Source of the DNA: Fibrobacter succinogenes
GTDB taxonomy: Bacteria > Fibrobacterota > Fibrobacteria > Fibrobacterales > Fibrobacteraceae
Length of the DNA stretch: 32,090 nucleotides
NCBI GenBank assembly: GCA_902794535.1
Contig: CADBHQ010000044.1
Span: 1 to 32,090, forward strand
Reading direction: 5' to 3'
The position numbers were made by a program, and so were the translations under genes. Positions 24,634 to 32,090 of the stretch are shown here, one piece after another; position 1 is the first letter of the stretch; each line of letters opens with the position of its first letter. The notes under the pieces were generated by a model. It saw only the letters and a program-made list of their open reading frames with translations. It made no database searches and was not told where the DNA came from.

Positions 24634-25839
24634 TTACGATTTAAATCTCACTTTCCGGGAAAACTTCTTCATTTCCACGCCCAAGGAAGATTCCGGATTC
24701 ACACCGCGGCAAAATTCCAAGAAGCAGCAAAGGAATACTGCGACAATAAAGCTAATAGAGAATACAAATATCAGCGTCACGCCTCTCAAGGGCTTAATCT
24801 TCTTGTCGTTTTCCCAAGGCGGCTGCAACACAATCAAATTGGACATCAAGTTACTTTCTTCAATATACAGGCGTTCGCTTTCCTGTTTCAAAAGCGTATA
24901 GATTACGGCCTGCAACTTCAGTTCCTTTTCCATTCTCGCATACTCGGCCGAAAGTTTCGGCACCTTGTTCAATGCGACCACACCAATGTTGCTGTGCCTG
25001 CCGCCCAGTGTCTGGTGCTTTGCAATATCGATATCCTTCAAGCGATTCTGGAGATCCTGGAACTGCCTTGTGTTTTCACCATGCTCTTTACGTTCCTTCG
25101 AAAGGGCCATGTAAATCGCATCGCGGTCCACCTGCAATCCAGACAAGTACTTCATCGTACCTTCGGTCTGAACATTAGGATCGTAGATATGATTGGTTTC
25201 CTGGAAGTTCACAAATTCACTTTCCAGAGAATCGATTCTGTGTTCAACTTCGGCCAGACGCTGATTCATGTAGGTACGGGACTGACGAGCCTGAGTCGTC
25301 TTGAAGTTGTTGTACATCGAGTCCACTTGATCCAGCATGAACGTAAGCACCTGCGAGGCAAGCTTGTAATCTTCGTCTACGAAAACGATATAGAACATGT
25401 CTTCATCGTTTTGTTCCAGCGAGAAATTCCTTCGGAACTGCTTGAGCAAATCCGCATGGAATTTTCCATCGAACTCGTAGTGTTCGGCCAAATGGAATTT
25501 TTCAATAACCTTGTTATGCAATTCCCAGGAATTGAAATAGGTCCAAACGATATTGATGCCTTCGTCCTTGTTGCCCATGAGCGACGAAAAAGACGACAAG
25601 CCGCTGGTACCTTCCAAGAGCTTACCAAGACTGCCAGAAAGGCCGCCACCACTGGCAGGTGGCGTCACAATCGCTTCGGCCGAATATGTCGGCTTGATGA
25701 CCCACATGACCATAATAAAAGCCACCAATACCGGAACAAAAATCGTAAGCACAAACAAGCGCTTGTGAGAAAGACAGCTGTTGACAACCTTCAACAGGCC
25801 TTCCAATAAAGTCATATCATGTTGCGTTTCTGAAGCCAT
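24634..25839 (-). CDS. Chain-length determinant / Wzz-type polysaccharide co-polymerase
   Basis: The 401-residue product has a membrane helix near each end (about 29-51 and 353-375) and a periplasmic coiled-coil middle, the plan of Wzz/GumC-type proteins. The first helix is followed by PTYSAEAIVTPP, the typical Wzz start, and the second is preceded by a Pro-rich stretch (VLQPPWENDKKIKPLRG). No tyrosine kinase domain is attached. It should control polymer length. It starts one base after the export-pore stop codon (TAATATG), so translation is probably coupled. Confidence 0.92.
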   Translation of the reverse strand: MASETQHDMTLLEGLLKVVNSCLSHKRLFVLTIFVPVLVAFIMVMWVIKPTYSAEAIVTPPASGGGLSGSLGKLLEGTSGLSSFSSLMGNKDEGINIVWTYFNSWELHNKVIEKFHLAEHYEFDGKFHADLLKQFRRNFSLEQNDEDMFYIVFVDEDYKLASQVLTFMLDQVDSMYNNFKTTQARQSRTYMNQRLAEVEHRIDSLESEFVNFQETNHIYDPNVQTEGTMKYLSGLQVDRDAIYMALSKERKEHGENTRQFQDLQNRLKDIDIAKHQTLGGRHSNIGVVALNKVPKLSAEYARMEKELKLQAVIYTLLKQESERLYIEESNLMSNLIVLQPPWENDKKIKPLRGVTLIFVFSISFIVAVFLCCFLEFCRGVNPESSLGVEMKKFSRKVRFKS

Positions 25840-25840
25840 A

Positions 25841-27004
25841 TTACTTGTAGTTCACGTAAATAATGAATGCCGAAGAAATCACCGTCAAAAGCGATGCAAG
25901 GAACAACGTGAAATCCTTGAAGGATTCGTAGTGACTCTTAGGAACTTCGATATAATCCCCCGGCAAAATCTGGTCTTCGGTCACGCTCAAGTAAAGCGGC
26001 TCGGGCTTTTTGCCACGCCACACCTTAATCTGTCTCCACGTACCCGTAATGGTGTTGATACCCGCAGCAGCCGCGTAGTCCAAGGCATGCCACATCGGAT
26101 CGTAAGGGTAACGGCCAATCATTGCGACAGCGCCACCCACATACACATACATTTCCTGCACCGAGAATTCAACCTCGGCATTAGGAGCGACCTTCGTCTG
26201 CTTCATTTCAGAAAGGGCAATCCAGCGCGGAGGCACGCCCGGTTCGCGAATGCACACCGTCTTGTAGCCAAAGTTATGCATGCGAGCGCCACCGGCAAGG
26301 TCAAAGTAATCCTGCACGGTACGGCCTTCTTCGTAAGCCACACTCGTTCTGTATCCCGGGAAAATCAATGCGATATTGTCGCCCATTTCGACAAAGGGAA
26401 CATAAATCTTGTCACCCTGTTCGAGCATGATATCGTCATCGAACATACCCTGCGAAGACATGGCCGTATAGTTCACATGCAACGTATCCTTGCCGCGAAT
26501 CACCATCACATCTTCGGTATTGGCATTCGGAAGAATTCCACCGATCAAGCGGATAAAATAACTCAAACGAGTTTGCGCATCGACCATGTGCTGCCCCACC
26601 TGCATCACGGCACCCAAGGCATTCACCTTGAACTTTTTCAATGCAACAAGTTGGACAAAACAATATTCACGCTTGTAGCGCTTAGACACAAGGTCCAAAA
26701 TCATTTCACGTGCTTCGGCAAGCGTATGCCCACCCACTGTAACGGCACCGCATTCCTCAATAGCAATCATTCCATCAGGAGACACTTGCACCGACAAGTA
26801 GTTTTCTTCAAGCATCAAGTCCAAAAAATCACCCGGACCAAGCACATAGCTAGAATCAACCGCAGATTCGGCAGTTGCCGGCTGCAAGGCAATATTGCTA
26901 CGCGAAACAATACCGGTATTCTGCGAAAATAACGATGCCTTAACCGCATCATCAGCAAAAAGGGTAACGCAAAGTAAAGCTATGAATAGTATAAAGTTAC
27001 GCAT
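25841..27004 (-). CDS. Polysaccharide export protein, Wza/OPX family
   Basis: The 387-residue product has a signal peptide (MRNFILFIALLCVTLFA) without a lipobox, unlike Wza of E. coli. YVLGPGDFLDLML at 53-65 is the hallmark of the poly_export domain, and SLBB-type segments follow (about 125-200 and 285-360). The C-terminus (362-385) is a strongly hydrophobic helix rather than the amphipathic helix that forms the Wza outer-membrane pore, so its anchoring could differ. It should form the exit channel for the polymer. It is the first gene of the minus-strand unit and has a promoter directly before the ATG. Confidence 0.92.
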   Translation of the reverse strand: MRNFILFIALLCVTLFADDAVKASLFSQNTGIVSRSNIALQPATAESAVDSSYVLGPGDFLDLMLEENYLSVQVSPDGMIAIEECGAVTVGGHTLAEAREMILDLVSKRYKREYCFVQLVALKKFKVNALGAVMQVGQHMVDAQTRLSYFIRLIGGILPNANTEDVMVIRGKDTLHVNYTAMSSQGMFDDDIMLEQGDKIYVPFVEMGDNIALIFPGYRTSVAYEEGRTVQDYFDLAGGARMHNFGYKTVCIREPGVPPRWIALSEMKQTKVAPNAEVEFSVQEMYVYVGGAVAMIGRYPYDPMWHALDYAAAAGINTITGTWRQIKVWRGKKPEPLYLSVTEDQILPGDYIEVPKSHYESFKDFTLFLASLLTVISSAFIIYVNYK

Positions 27005-27012
27005 GTTTCTAT

Positions 27013-27042
27013 AAAATACAAAAATAACGACAGAAGATTCAA
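27013..27042 (-). promoter_or_regulatory. Promoter of the polysaccharide export unit
   Basis: On the minus strand TTGAAT (27037-27042), an 18-base spacer and TATTTT (27013-27018) lie so close to the ATG at 27004 that the leader would be about 0-2 bases. A TATTTTTG match (TAnnTTTG) lies six bases upstream of the -10. No ribosome binding site is present. Confidence 0.55.
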
Positions 27043-27097
27043 ATTGTGAGCTAATTGTAGCTTGGATTTTTTATCTAAGCCGCCAATGCCCAACTAC

Positions 27098-27131
27098 AAA
27101 AAAACAGGGCCCGATTCTCATCGGAACCCTG
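27098..27131 (-). terminator. Terminator of the ribosomal alpha operon
   Basis: A stem with a small internal loop (27105-27115 with 27120-27131), a TCTC-type loop and seven T on the minus strand (27098-27104) follow the rplQ stop codon by about 25 bases. It separates the ribosomal genes from the polysaccharide unit. Confidence 0.88.
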
Positions 27132-27156
27132 CTTTAATCTTTTGCACAAAGATCAA

Positions 27157-27621
27157 TTATGCCTTGCTTTCGCCTTCGACCATGCTCACAGCTTCGGACT
27201 TGGCAGGTTCGCTAGCCTTCTTGGCCTTCACGACGATTTCGTCTTCGACGAGACCGACGAGAGCCATTTCGGAAGCGTCACCAGCGCGGTTCGGGCCGAG
27301 CTTGATGATGCGGGTGTAGCCGCCGTTACGGCCAGCGTAGCGAGGACCGATCGTTGCGAACAGGTCCTGCACTGCCTTCGGGCTCATCACGAAGCGAGAA
27401 GCTTCACGACGTGCAGAAAGGTCACCCTTCTTTGCATAAGTGATCATGCGATCCACGCAGCTGCGGACGAGCTTAGCCTTGTGGAGAGTAGTGCGCACGT
27501 AGCGGTTGCTCTGCTCGGCTTCCATGCCCTTCTCAAGAATAGAAGTGGTAAGAGCGCGGAGGATGGCACGCTTGTGCTGAGCGTTAACGCCCAATTTCTT
27601 GTTTTTTACACCGTGTCTCAT
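27157..27621 (-). CDS. rplQ: 50S ribosomal protein L17
   Basis: L17 binds 23S rRNA in the large subunit. The 154-residue product starts MRHGVKNKKLGVNAQHKRAI, the family start, and has RTTLHKAKLVRSCVDRMITYAKKG in the middle. Compared with the usual form (about 116-130 residues) it has an acidic and Ala-rich C-terminal extension from about residue 120. rpoA ends two bases upstream; the SD (AAGGA) lies within the rpoA end. It is the last gene of the operon. Confidence 0.96.
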   Translation of the reverse strand: MRHGVKNKKLGVNAQHKRAILRALTTSILEKGMEAEQSNRYVRTTLHKAKLVRSCVDRMITYAKKGDLSARREASRFVMSPKAVQDLFATIGPRYAGRNGGYTRIIKLGPNRAGDASEMALVGLVEDEIVVKAKKASEPAKSEAVSMVEGESKA

Positions 27622-27623
27622 GT

Positions 27624-28598
27624 TTAATCCTTCAAGTAGTCATCGACGTCCATGCCAAAAGAGAGGCCCATGGAGGTCAATACCTCGTTAAGTTCCACCA
27701 AGGACTTCCGACCGAAGTTCTTGTATTTAAGCATATCGTTTTCCTTGTTGCGCACAAGTTCGCCAACGGTATGGATGTTAGCCATACGGAGGCAGTTGCT
27801 GGAGCGAACGGAGAGTTCCAGGTCGTCCACGCGAGTGCGCAGGAGCTGGGCGATACGCTGACGTTCTTCATCCATTTCAAGTTCTTCGGGGCTTTCGAGA
27901 TCGCCTTCGAAGTTGATGAAGATTTCCAAGTGGTCCATGAGGAGCTTTGCGGCGTATGCAAGAGCGTCTTCCGGATCAATGGAACCGTCAGTCGTGATTT
28001 CCAGTTCCAGACGGTTGTAGTCCGTCTTCTGGCCAACGCGGGTATCGCTGATGTGCATCGCGACTTTCTGCACCGGGTTGAAGTTGGCGTCCATGGCGAT
28101 CACGCCAATCGGAGCGTCCTTGTCCTTCAATTCGTCGGCAGTGACGTAGCCGCGACCGCTGGAAATCTTCACTTCCAGGGAGAGCGATGCGTTACCGTTC
28201 AAAGTAGCGATATGGACGTCCGGAGTCAAGATGGCGACATTCGGATTGTCCATGAAGTCCTTGGCCGTGACTTCGCCTTCGCCGGACATGTCCAAGCGGA
28301 GCGTTTCGTCGTGGTCAGACAGGAGCTTCACGCGGATGCTCTTGAGATTCAGGATAATGTCAGTGACATCTTCCTTCACACCCGGAATCGTCGAAAATTC
28401 CTTATCGACGCCTTCAATTTTCACGGAGACAATAGCCGCACCCTGCAGAGAGGAAAGGAGCGAGCGACGGAGGGCGTTACCGAGGGTAATACCCCAGCCA
28501 CGTTCCAAAGCCTCTACGACAAACTTGGCGTAGCGACCATCTTCGCCGGTTTCCACTTTCTGGAAGCTGCGCGGCATCTGAAGTGATTTCCACATCAT
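27624..28598 (-). CDS. rpoA: DNA-directed RNA polymerase alpha subunit
   Basis: Alpha assembles the core polymerase and contacts activators and UP elements. The 324-residue product has the N-terminal domain (ALERGWGITLGNALRRSLLSS at about 29-49) and the C-terminal domain with helix-hairpin-helix KNFGRKSLVELNEVLTSMGL. The ATG at 28598 is preceded by AAGAGGT; an ATG follows immediately and could also serve. It lies 18 bases after rpsK. rpsD, usually placed between them, is absent. Confidence 0.98.
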   Translation of the reverse strand: MMWKSLQMPRSFQKVETGEDGRYAKFVVEALERGWGITLGNALRRSLLSSLQGAAIVSVKIEGVDKEFSTIPGVKEDVTDIILNLKSIRVKLLSDHDETLRLDMSGEGEVTAKDFMDNPNVAILTPDVHIATLNGNASLSLEVKISSGRGYVTADELKDKDAPIGVIAMDANFNPVQKVAMHISDTRVGQKTDYNRLELEITTDGSIDPEDALAYAAKLLMDHLEIFINFEGDLESPEELEMDEERQRIAQLLRTRVDDLELSVRSSNCLRMANIHTVGELVRNKENDMLKYKNFGRKSLVELNEVLTSMGLSFGMDVDDYLKD

Positions 28599-28616
28599 TG
28601 GCGATACCTCTTTTAA

Positions 28617-29057
28617 TTAGACTCTTCTCTTCTTTTTAGGACGGCAACCATTGTGCGGAACGCCCGTCACGTCTCGAATAGAGAGAACTTCGAGGCCCGC
28701 ATTCTTGATAGCACGGACAGCGGATTCACGACCGCCACCTGCGCCCTTGACGCGGACATCTACCTTGCGCATACCGAGGTCGAAAGCCTTGTGGGCAGCG
28801 ACTTCAGCGGCGAGCTGGGCAGCAAACGGAGTGCTCTTGCGAGAGCCCTTGAAACCGGAGTTACCCGGAGAGCCCCAAGCGACCACGTTGCCGCGAGCAT
28901 CGGTGATAGAAACGATTGTATTGTTGAAGGAAGCGAACACGCAGGCGATGCCCTGGATGTCAATACGCTTCTTGCCCTTCTTGACCTTTTCTTCTGTAGC
29001 AGCAGCGACCGGAGCTTCGGCAGCGGCAGCAGTTTCCTTAATTTCTTCTTCAGCCAC
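28617..29057 (-). CDS. rpsK: 30S ribosomal protein S11
   Basis: S11 is on the platform of the small subunit. The 146-residue product has [20 protein letters not shown] and ends with [17 protein letters not shown], both family signatures. It is longer than usual by an Ala/Glu-rich N-terminal extension of about 25 residues ([20 protein letters not shown]), probably disordered. It follows rpsM by 11 bases. Confidence 0.98.
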   Translation of the reverse strand: MAEEEIKETAAAAEAPVAAATEEKVKKGKKRIDIQGIACVFASFNNTIVSITDARGNVVAWGSPGNSGFKGSRKSTPFAAQLAAEVAAHKAFDLGMRKVDVRVKGAGGGRESAVRAIKNAGLEVLSIRDVTGVPHNGCRPKKKRRV

Positions 29058-29068
29058 GATGAATCTCC

Positions 29069-29437
29069 TTACTTCTTCTTGTTAGCCACAGTCTTCTTGG
29101 GGCCCTTACGAGTGCGGGCATTGGTACGGGAGCGCTGACCGCGAACAGGGAGACCCTTGCGGTGGCGGATGCCGCGATAGCAGCCAATATCCTGCAGACG
29201 CTTAATGTTCAAGGTGATTTCTGCGCGGAGCTGACCTTCCACAGAGTATTCGTCTTCGAGGAGATGACGAATCTTACCTTGTTCTTCTTCAGTCAGGTCG
29301 TCACACTTCTTGTTCTTGTCGATGCCCAGCTGAGCACAGACCTTATTAGCGGTGAACAGACCGACACCATAGATTGCCGTCAGACCGTATTCAACAGTCT
29401 TGTTTTTCGGTAAATCGACACCAGCGATACGTGCCAT
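29069..29437 (-). CDS. rpsM: 30S ribosomal protein S13
   Basis: S13 sits in the head of the small subunit and contacts P-site tRNA. The 122-residue protein begins [20 protein letters not shown] and has the tail motif [16 protein letters not shown] in the variant form [25 protein letters not shown] site precedes the ATG. It follows the broken rpmJ. Confidence 0.98.
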   Translation of the reverse strand: MARIAGVDLPKNKTVEYGLTAIYGVGLFTANKVCAQLGIDKNKKCDDLTEEEQGKIRHLLEDEYSVEGQLRAEITLNIKRLQDIGCYRGIRHRKGLPVRGQRSRTNARTRKGPKKTVANKKK

Positions 29438-29446
29438 ACGATCTCC

Positions 29447-29500
29447 TTATCCCTGCTTCTGCTTGTGACGGGGGTTCTTCGAACAGATGATGCGCAATAC
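29447..29500 (-). pseudogene. rpmJ: Remnant of ribosomal protein L36 (C-terminal half only)
   Basis: On the minus strand 17 codons read VLRIICSKNPRHKQKQG and stop, which is the exact C-terminal half of L36 (normally about 37-38 residues). The N-terminal half, with the start codon and the first two zinc-binding cysteines, is missing: the infA stop codon is followed directly by a TAG and then this fragment. The position between infA and rpsM is the canonical one. About 21 codons plus the leader are lost. Either a real deletion, with another rpmJ elsewhere, or a sequence or assembly error. Confidence 0.85.
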
Positions 29501-29503
29501 CTA

Positions 29504-29722
29504 TTACTTGTAACGGTATGTGATTCGCCCACGATTAAGATCGTAGGGAGAAATCTCTACCAACACTTTGTCGTCCGGCAAAATTCTAATGAAATGCCGA
29601 CGCATTTTTCCAGAAACATGAGCGAGAATCTCGTGGCCATTTCCGAGTTGGACACGGAAGAAGGCGTTGGGAAGTGCTTCCAACACAACACCTTCTACTT
29701 GTATTCCTTCTTCTTTAGCCAC
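29504..29722 (-). CDS. infA: Translation initiation factor IF-1
   Basis: IF-1 binds the ribosomal A site during initiation. The 72-residue product is a complete S1/OB-fold protein ([20 protein letters not shown], then [19 protein letters not shown], then [15 protein letters not shown]). The start codon is GTG at 29722, and its G is the last base of the secY stop codon (TAGTG), so translation is coupled. The usual first residues [11 protein letters not shown] confirm this start. Confidence 0.96.
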   Translation of the reverse strand: MAKEEGIQVEGVVLEALPNAFFRVQLGNGHEILAHVSGKMRRHFIRILPDDKVLVEISPYDLNRGRITYRYK

Positions 29723-31083
29723 TAAGACGCCATCCTGCCGCGAATGCGGCCATGCTTGAGGAAACCTTCATAATTCTTGGTATGCAACTGGGCTTCGAGT
29801 TGACGGAGCGTATCCAGCGCCACACCGACCACGATAAGTACCGAGGTGCCCCCAATATAGAAACTCATATTGAGTGCGTCTTTGAGATGGAGCGGACCAA
29901 CACTGATTAAAGCGAGGAAAAGCGATCCAGGCAAAGAAATTCTCGTGAGAACGTGGTCTATGTACTTTGCAGTTTCGTTACCCGGACGGATTCCCGGAAT
30001 AAATCCACCACTTCTCTTGAGGTTTTCGGCAATGTCATTAGGGTTGTACTGGATTGCCGTGTAGAAGTAGGTGAAGAATATAATCAGGAGTGCGAAGATC
30101 ACACTATAGGTAATGTGACCCGGGATGAACGCAGCCGCAAAGGACTGCATCGCAGAAACGTTCGGGAACCAGGAAGCGATCATGGCCGGAATGAACATGA
30201 TGCAGCTTGCAAAGATCACGGGGATCACGCCAGCGGTATTCACCTTGAAAGGCAAATAGCTGGACTGGCCGCCCACGACCTTGGAACCTACAGTCCTGCG
30301 AGGACTTTGGAGTGGAATGCGACGGTTCGCTTGCTCGACGAATACGATAAAGCCGATAATCAGGATCACGACAGCGAGAATAAAGATCTCGATGGCGAGA
30401 GGCTGGATATCTTCCTTAAACATTTCAATTTCTGCAAGGGCAGCCCGCGGAAGGCCGCCGACGATACCGGCGAAGATGATAAGAGAAATACCGTTACCCA
30501 CACCGTGCGAGGTAATCTGCTCGCCCAGGTACATCACGAAGATCGTACCGGCGGTGAAGGTCAGGGTAGCTAGTAAACGGAAACCGATGTTTCCGGCACC
30601 AGAGGAGAAGTCATCAGCCAAGACAGACACTCCGGCACCGGTAGCGGTTGTCACCTTAAGGGACGAAAGCCACACAGAAATGCCCCATCCCTGCAAGGCA
30701 GCGAGAGCTACCGTAAAGTAACGGGTATATTGGTTCAGCCTGGCGCGCCCTTCCTGACCTTCCTTCTGAAGCATCTGGATAGCGGGAATCACGGAGCCCA
30801 TCAACTGGATGATAATGCTCGCGCTGATGTACGGCATGATACCCAGGGCAAAGATGGTCGCCTTAGCGAATGCACCGCCCGTAAAGGAGTCATACAGACC
30901 GAACAAATTATTCGAGTTACGGAAGAACTCCGCCAGAACGGCAGAATTCACTCCGGGGATAGTGATGTGTGCGCCAAGGCGATAGATAATCAGAACACCA
31001 AGCGTAAAAAGAAGCTTTTTACGCAGGTCTTCAATCTTAAACGCATTAGCGAACGCATCAAGGGCTTTCTTGAGAGCTTCCAT
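29722..31083 (-). CDS. secY: Protein translocase subunit SecY
   Basis: SecY is the channel of the Sec translocon in the inner membrane. The 453-residue product has ten membrane helices; the first region carries [12 protein letters not shown], and the plug and ring follow. GQWTSYL-type family residues are replaced by [20 protein letters not shown], a clear match to the conserved loop and helix 7. [18 protein letters not shown] in the C-terminal cytoplasmic loop is diagnostic. The ATG overlaps the rplO stop codon (TAATG). Confidence 0.98.
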   Translation of the reverse strand: MEALKKALDAFANAFKIEDLRKKLLFTLGVLIIYRLGAHITIPGVNSAVLAEFFRNSNNLFGLYDSFTGGAFAKATIFALGIMPYISASIIIQLMGSVIPAIQMLQKEGQEGRARLNQYTRYFTVALAALQGWGISVWLSSLKVTTATGAGVSVLADDFSSGAGNIGFRLLATLTFTAGTIFVMYLGEQITSHGVGNGISLIIFAGIVGGLPRAALAEIEMFKEDIQPLAIEIFILAVVILIIGFIVFVEQANRRIPLQSPRRTVGSKVVGGQSSYLPFKVNTAGVIPVIFASCIMFIPAMIASWFPNVSAMQSFAAAFIPGHITYSVIFALLIIFFTYFYTAIQYNPNDIAENLKRSGGFIPGIRPGNETAKYIDHVLTRISLPGSLFLALISVGPLHLKDALNMSFYIGGTSVLIVVGVALDTLRQLEAQLHTKNYEGFLKHGRIRGRMAS

Positions 31084-31526
31084 TAGACGATCTCGACTTT
31101 GCCGCCAGCAGCTTCGATCATGGCCTTAGCCTTTTCGCTGATGGCGTTAACCTTTACATTGATTGCCTTGTCGATGGTACCAAAAGCGAGGACCTTGATA
31201 GGCAGTTCGATGTTTTTGATGAAACCCTGGTCAAACATTGCCTGGGCGTCGAAGTCCGTCACGCTGCAAGAAGCGAGCTTCTTGAGGTTAACGATCTGCG
31301 TGTCCTTGGCGAAGTGAGACTTGAAGCCACGCTTCGGGATGCGACGGTGGATCGGCATCTGGCCGCCTTCGAAGGCGACGCGACCGGCCTGTGCACTCTT
31401 ACGAGCGCCGGCACCCTTCTGGCCACGGCCAGCGGTGGTGCCCCAACCGGAACCCGGACCGCGACCAATGCGCTTGCGGCTCTTGCCCTTGGCAGCCTTG
31501 CCAGGATTGAGAGTATTGAGTTCCAT
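31083..31526 (-). CDS. rplO: 50S ribosomal protein L15
   Basis: L15 is a late-assembling large-subunit protein. The 147-residue product begins MELNTLNPGKAAKGKSRKRI, followed by GRGPGSGWGTTAGRGQKGAG, the typical Gly-rich extension, and ends with a C-terminal domain in which IEAAGGKVEIV is the usual terminus. A GGAG site lies within the end of the broken rpmD. Confidence 0.98.
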   Translation of the reverse strand: MELNTLNPGKAAKGKSRKRIGRGPGSGWGTTAGRGQKGAGARKSAQAGRVAFEGGQMPIHRRIPKRGFKSHFAKDTQIVNLKKLASCSVTDFDAQAMFDQGFIKNIELPIKVLAFGTIDKAINVKVNAISEKAKAMIEAAGGKVEIV

Positions 31527-31527
31527 C

Positions 31528-31627
31528 TTAGATCTCCTCGACCTTCACCATGTCAGCCACGGCATTGATCATGCATCGGGAGACGGCGGACAGTACCCTT
31601 AATCAAAGTAATACGAACTTTCTTCAT
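31528..31627 (-). pseudogene. rpmD: Ribosomal protein L30, internally deleted and frameshifted
   Basis: From the ATG at 31627 (GGAG site upstream) the sequence encodes MKKVRITLIKGTVRRLPMH, the normal L30 N-terminus, then leaves the family and stops at 31553. A second frame, 31528-31572, encodes MINAVADMVKVEEI and a stop, the normal L30 C-terminus. The middle of the protein, about 26 residues with the usual LGLRKI motif, is missing. A loss of about 77 bases, out of frame, within the string ATGCATGATC explains it. The place between rpsE and rplO is canonical. It is unclear whether the loss is real or an artefact. Confidence 0.87.
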
Positions 31628-31640
31628 CGTGTATTACTCC

Positions 31641-32090
31641 TTAGGCATTGGCACCGCGGAGAGCGGCGCAGTCCTGTTTGTTCTTCTGAGCCAAGAGACC
31701 TTCGAGGCAGGCGCTCACGACAGTGCTCGGGTTGGAAGAACCGTGAATCTTGGTGAGGATGTTGCGCACACCGGCCAGTTCGAGAACGGCACGGGCAGCG
31801 GCACCGGCGATAACACCAGTACCCGGGGCAGCCGGCATCAAGAGGATGCGGGTAGCGCCGCTCTTGACTTCGATGTCGTGGGGAATGGTGCCGTCGAGGA
31901 GCTGCACTTCAACGATGTTACGCTGGGCGGCTTCGGTACCCTTACGGATAGCTTCGGAAACTTCCTTAGCCTTACCGAGACCAACACCGACCTTGCCGTT
32001 CTTGTTGCCAACGACAACGAGAGCGGAGAAGGACATACGGCGACCGCCCTTGACGGTCTTAGCGCAACGGTTGATGTGTACAACCTTGTC
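31641..32090 (-). CDS. rpsE: 30S ribosomal protein S5, 5' end outside the window
   Basis: S5 is a small-subunit protein important for decoding fidelity. The frame is open to the window edge; 149 residues are visible, beginning DKVVHINRCAKTVKGGRRMS. The central FSALVVVGNKNGKVGVGLGKAKEV and the C-terminal TKIHGSSNPSTVVSACLEGL are diagnostic. The in-frame ATG at 32036 is internal and not the start. The true N-terminus lies beyond 32090. It is followed by the broken rpmD. Confidence 0.97.
   Translation of the reverse strand, partial: DKVVHINRCAKTVKGGRRMSFSALVVVGNKNGKVGVGLGKAKEVSEAIRKGTEAAQRNIVEVQLLDGTIPHDIEVKSGATRILLMPAAPGTGVIAGAAARAVLELAGVRNILTKIHGSSNPSTVVSACLEGLLAQKNKQDCAALRGANA

Noticed and set aside
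29447..29500. Small complete gene starting at the TTG at 29497
   Set aside because: The product would be only the C-terminal half of L36 without the zinc-site start; a remnant is the better reading.

Overview
The window looks like a chromosomal segment of Fibrobacter or a close relative, with moderate GC and genes mostly on the minus strand. The evidence is the set of lipoproteins and enzymes with short serine-block linkers, a transcription regulator of the Fibrobacter paralogue family TIGR02147, a secreted pectate lyase with a type-IX-like C-terminal sorting domain, and a set of housekeeping genes of clear bacterial type. The lineage is inferred from these hallmarks, not from a database search.

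Layout. 1-472: the 5' end of tuf preceded by three tRNAs (Thr-UGU, Tyr-GUA, Thr-GGU) on the minus strand with one strong promoter. 575-6968: an accessory block with a duplicated four-Cys lipoprotein, an acyl-CoA thioesterase, a two-gene unit of TIGR02147 regulator plus a three-repeat lipoprotein, and a lipoprotein histidine phosphatase. 7122-13243: housekeeping and quality-control genes (rarA, htpX, lemA, yggS, lon). 13324-15084: pectate lyase. 15296-18552: clpX, clpP, tig and tRNA-Leu. 18660-27004: a surface polysaccharide locus with two membrane O-acyltransferases, a glycosyltransferase, a flippase, a polymerase, a chain-length regulator and an export pore. 27157-32090: the end of the spc and alpha ribosomal operons (rpsE, rpmD, rplO, secY, infA, rpmJ, rpsM, rpsK, rpoA, rplQ).

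How they work together. tRNA-Leu-tig-clpP-clpX and lemA-htpX / lon-yggS are chaperone and proteolysis modules with tight spacing and TAATG junctions. The polysaccharide locus has the parts of a Wzx/Wzy pathway but no initiating sugar transferase and only one glycosyltransferase, so other genes must lie elsewhere. The ribosomal block is co-directional and tightly packed, ending at a clear terminator after rplQ.

The main surprises are these. (1) Several normally intact genes (yggS, tig, rpmJ, rpmD, probably the rarA 3' end) look as if a short segment has been lost, mostly out of frame. (2) A Bacteroidota-like TAnnTTTG motif recurs at promoters, and five genes have their -10 element only 6-12 bases before the ATG, as expected for leaderless mRNAs. 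(3) A 12-bp inverted repeat overlaps the promoter of the TIGR02147 regulator. (4) The tRNA order before tuf is that of the E. coli thrU-tyrU-glyT-thrT-tufB operon, with tRNA-Gly replaced by a 13-bp hairpin. No stretch longer than 300 bases lacks a gene. I saw no CRISPR array, insertion sequence or phage gene.
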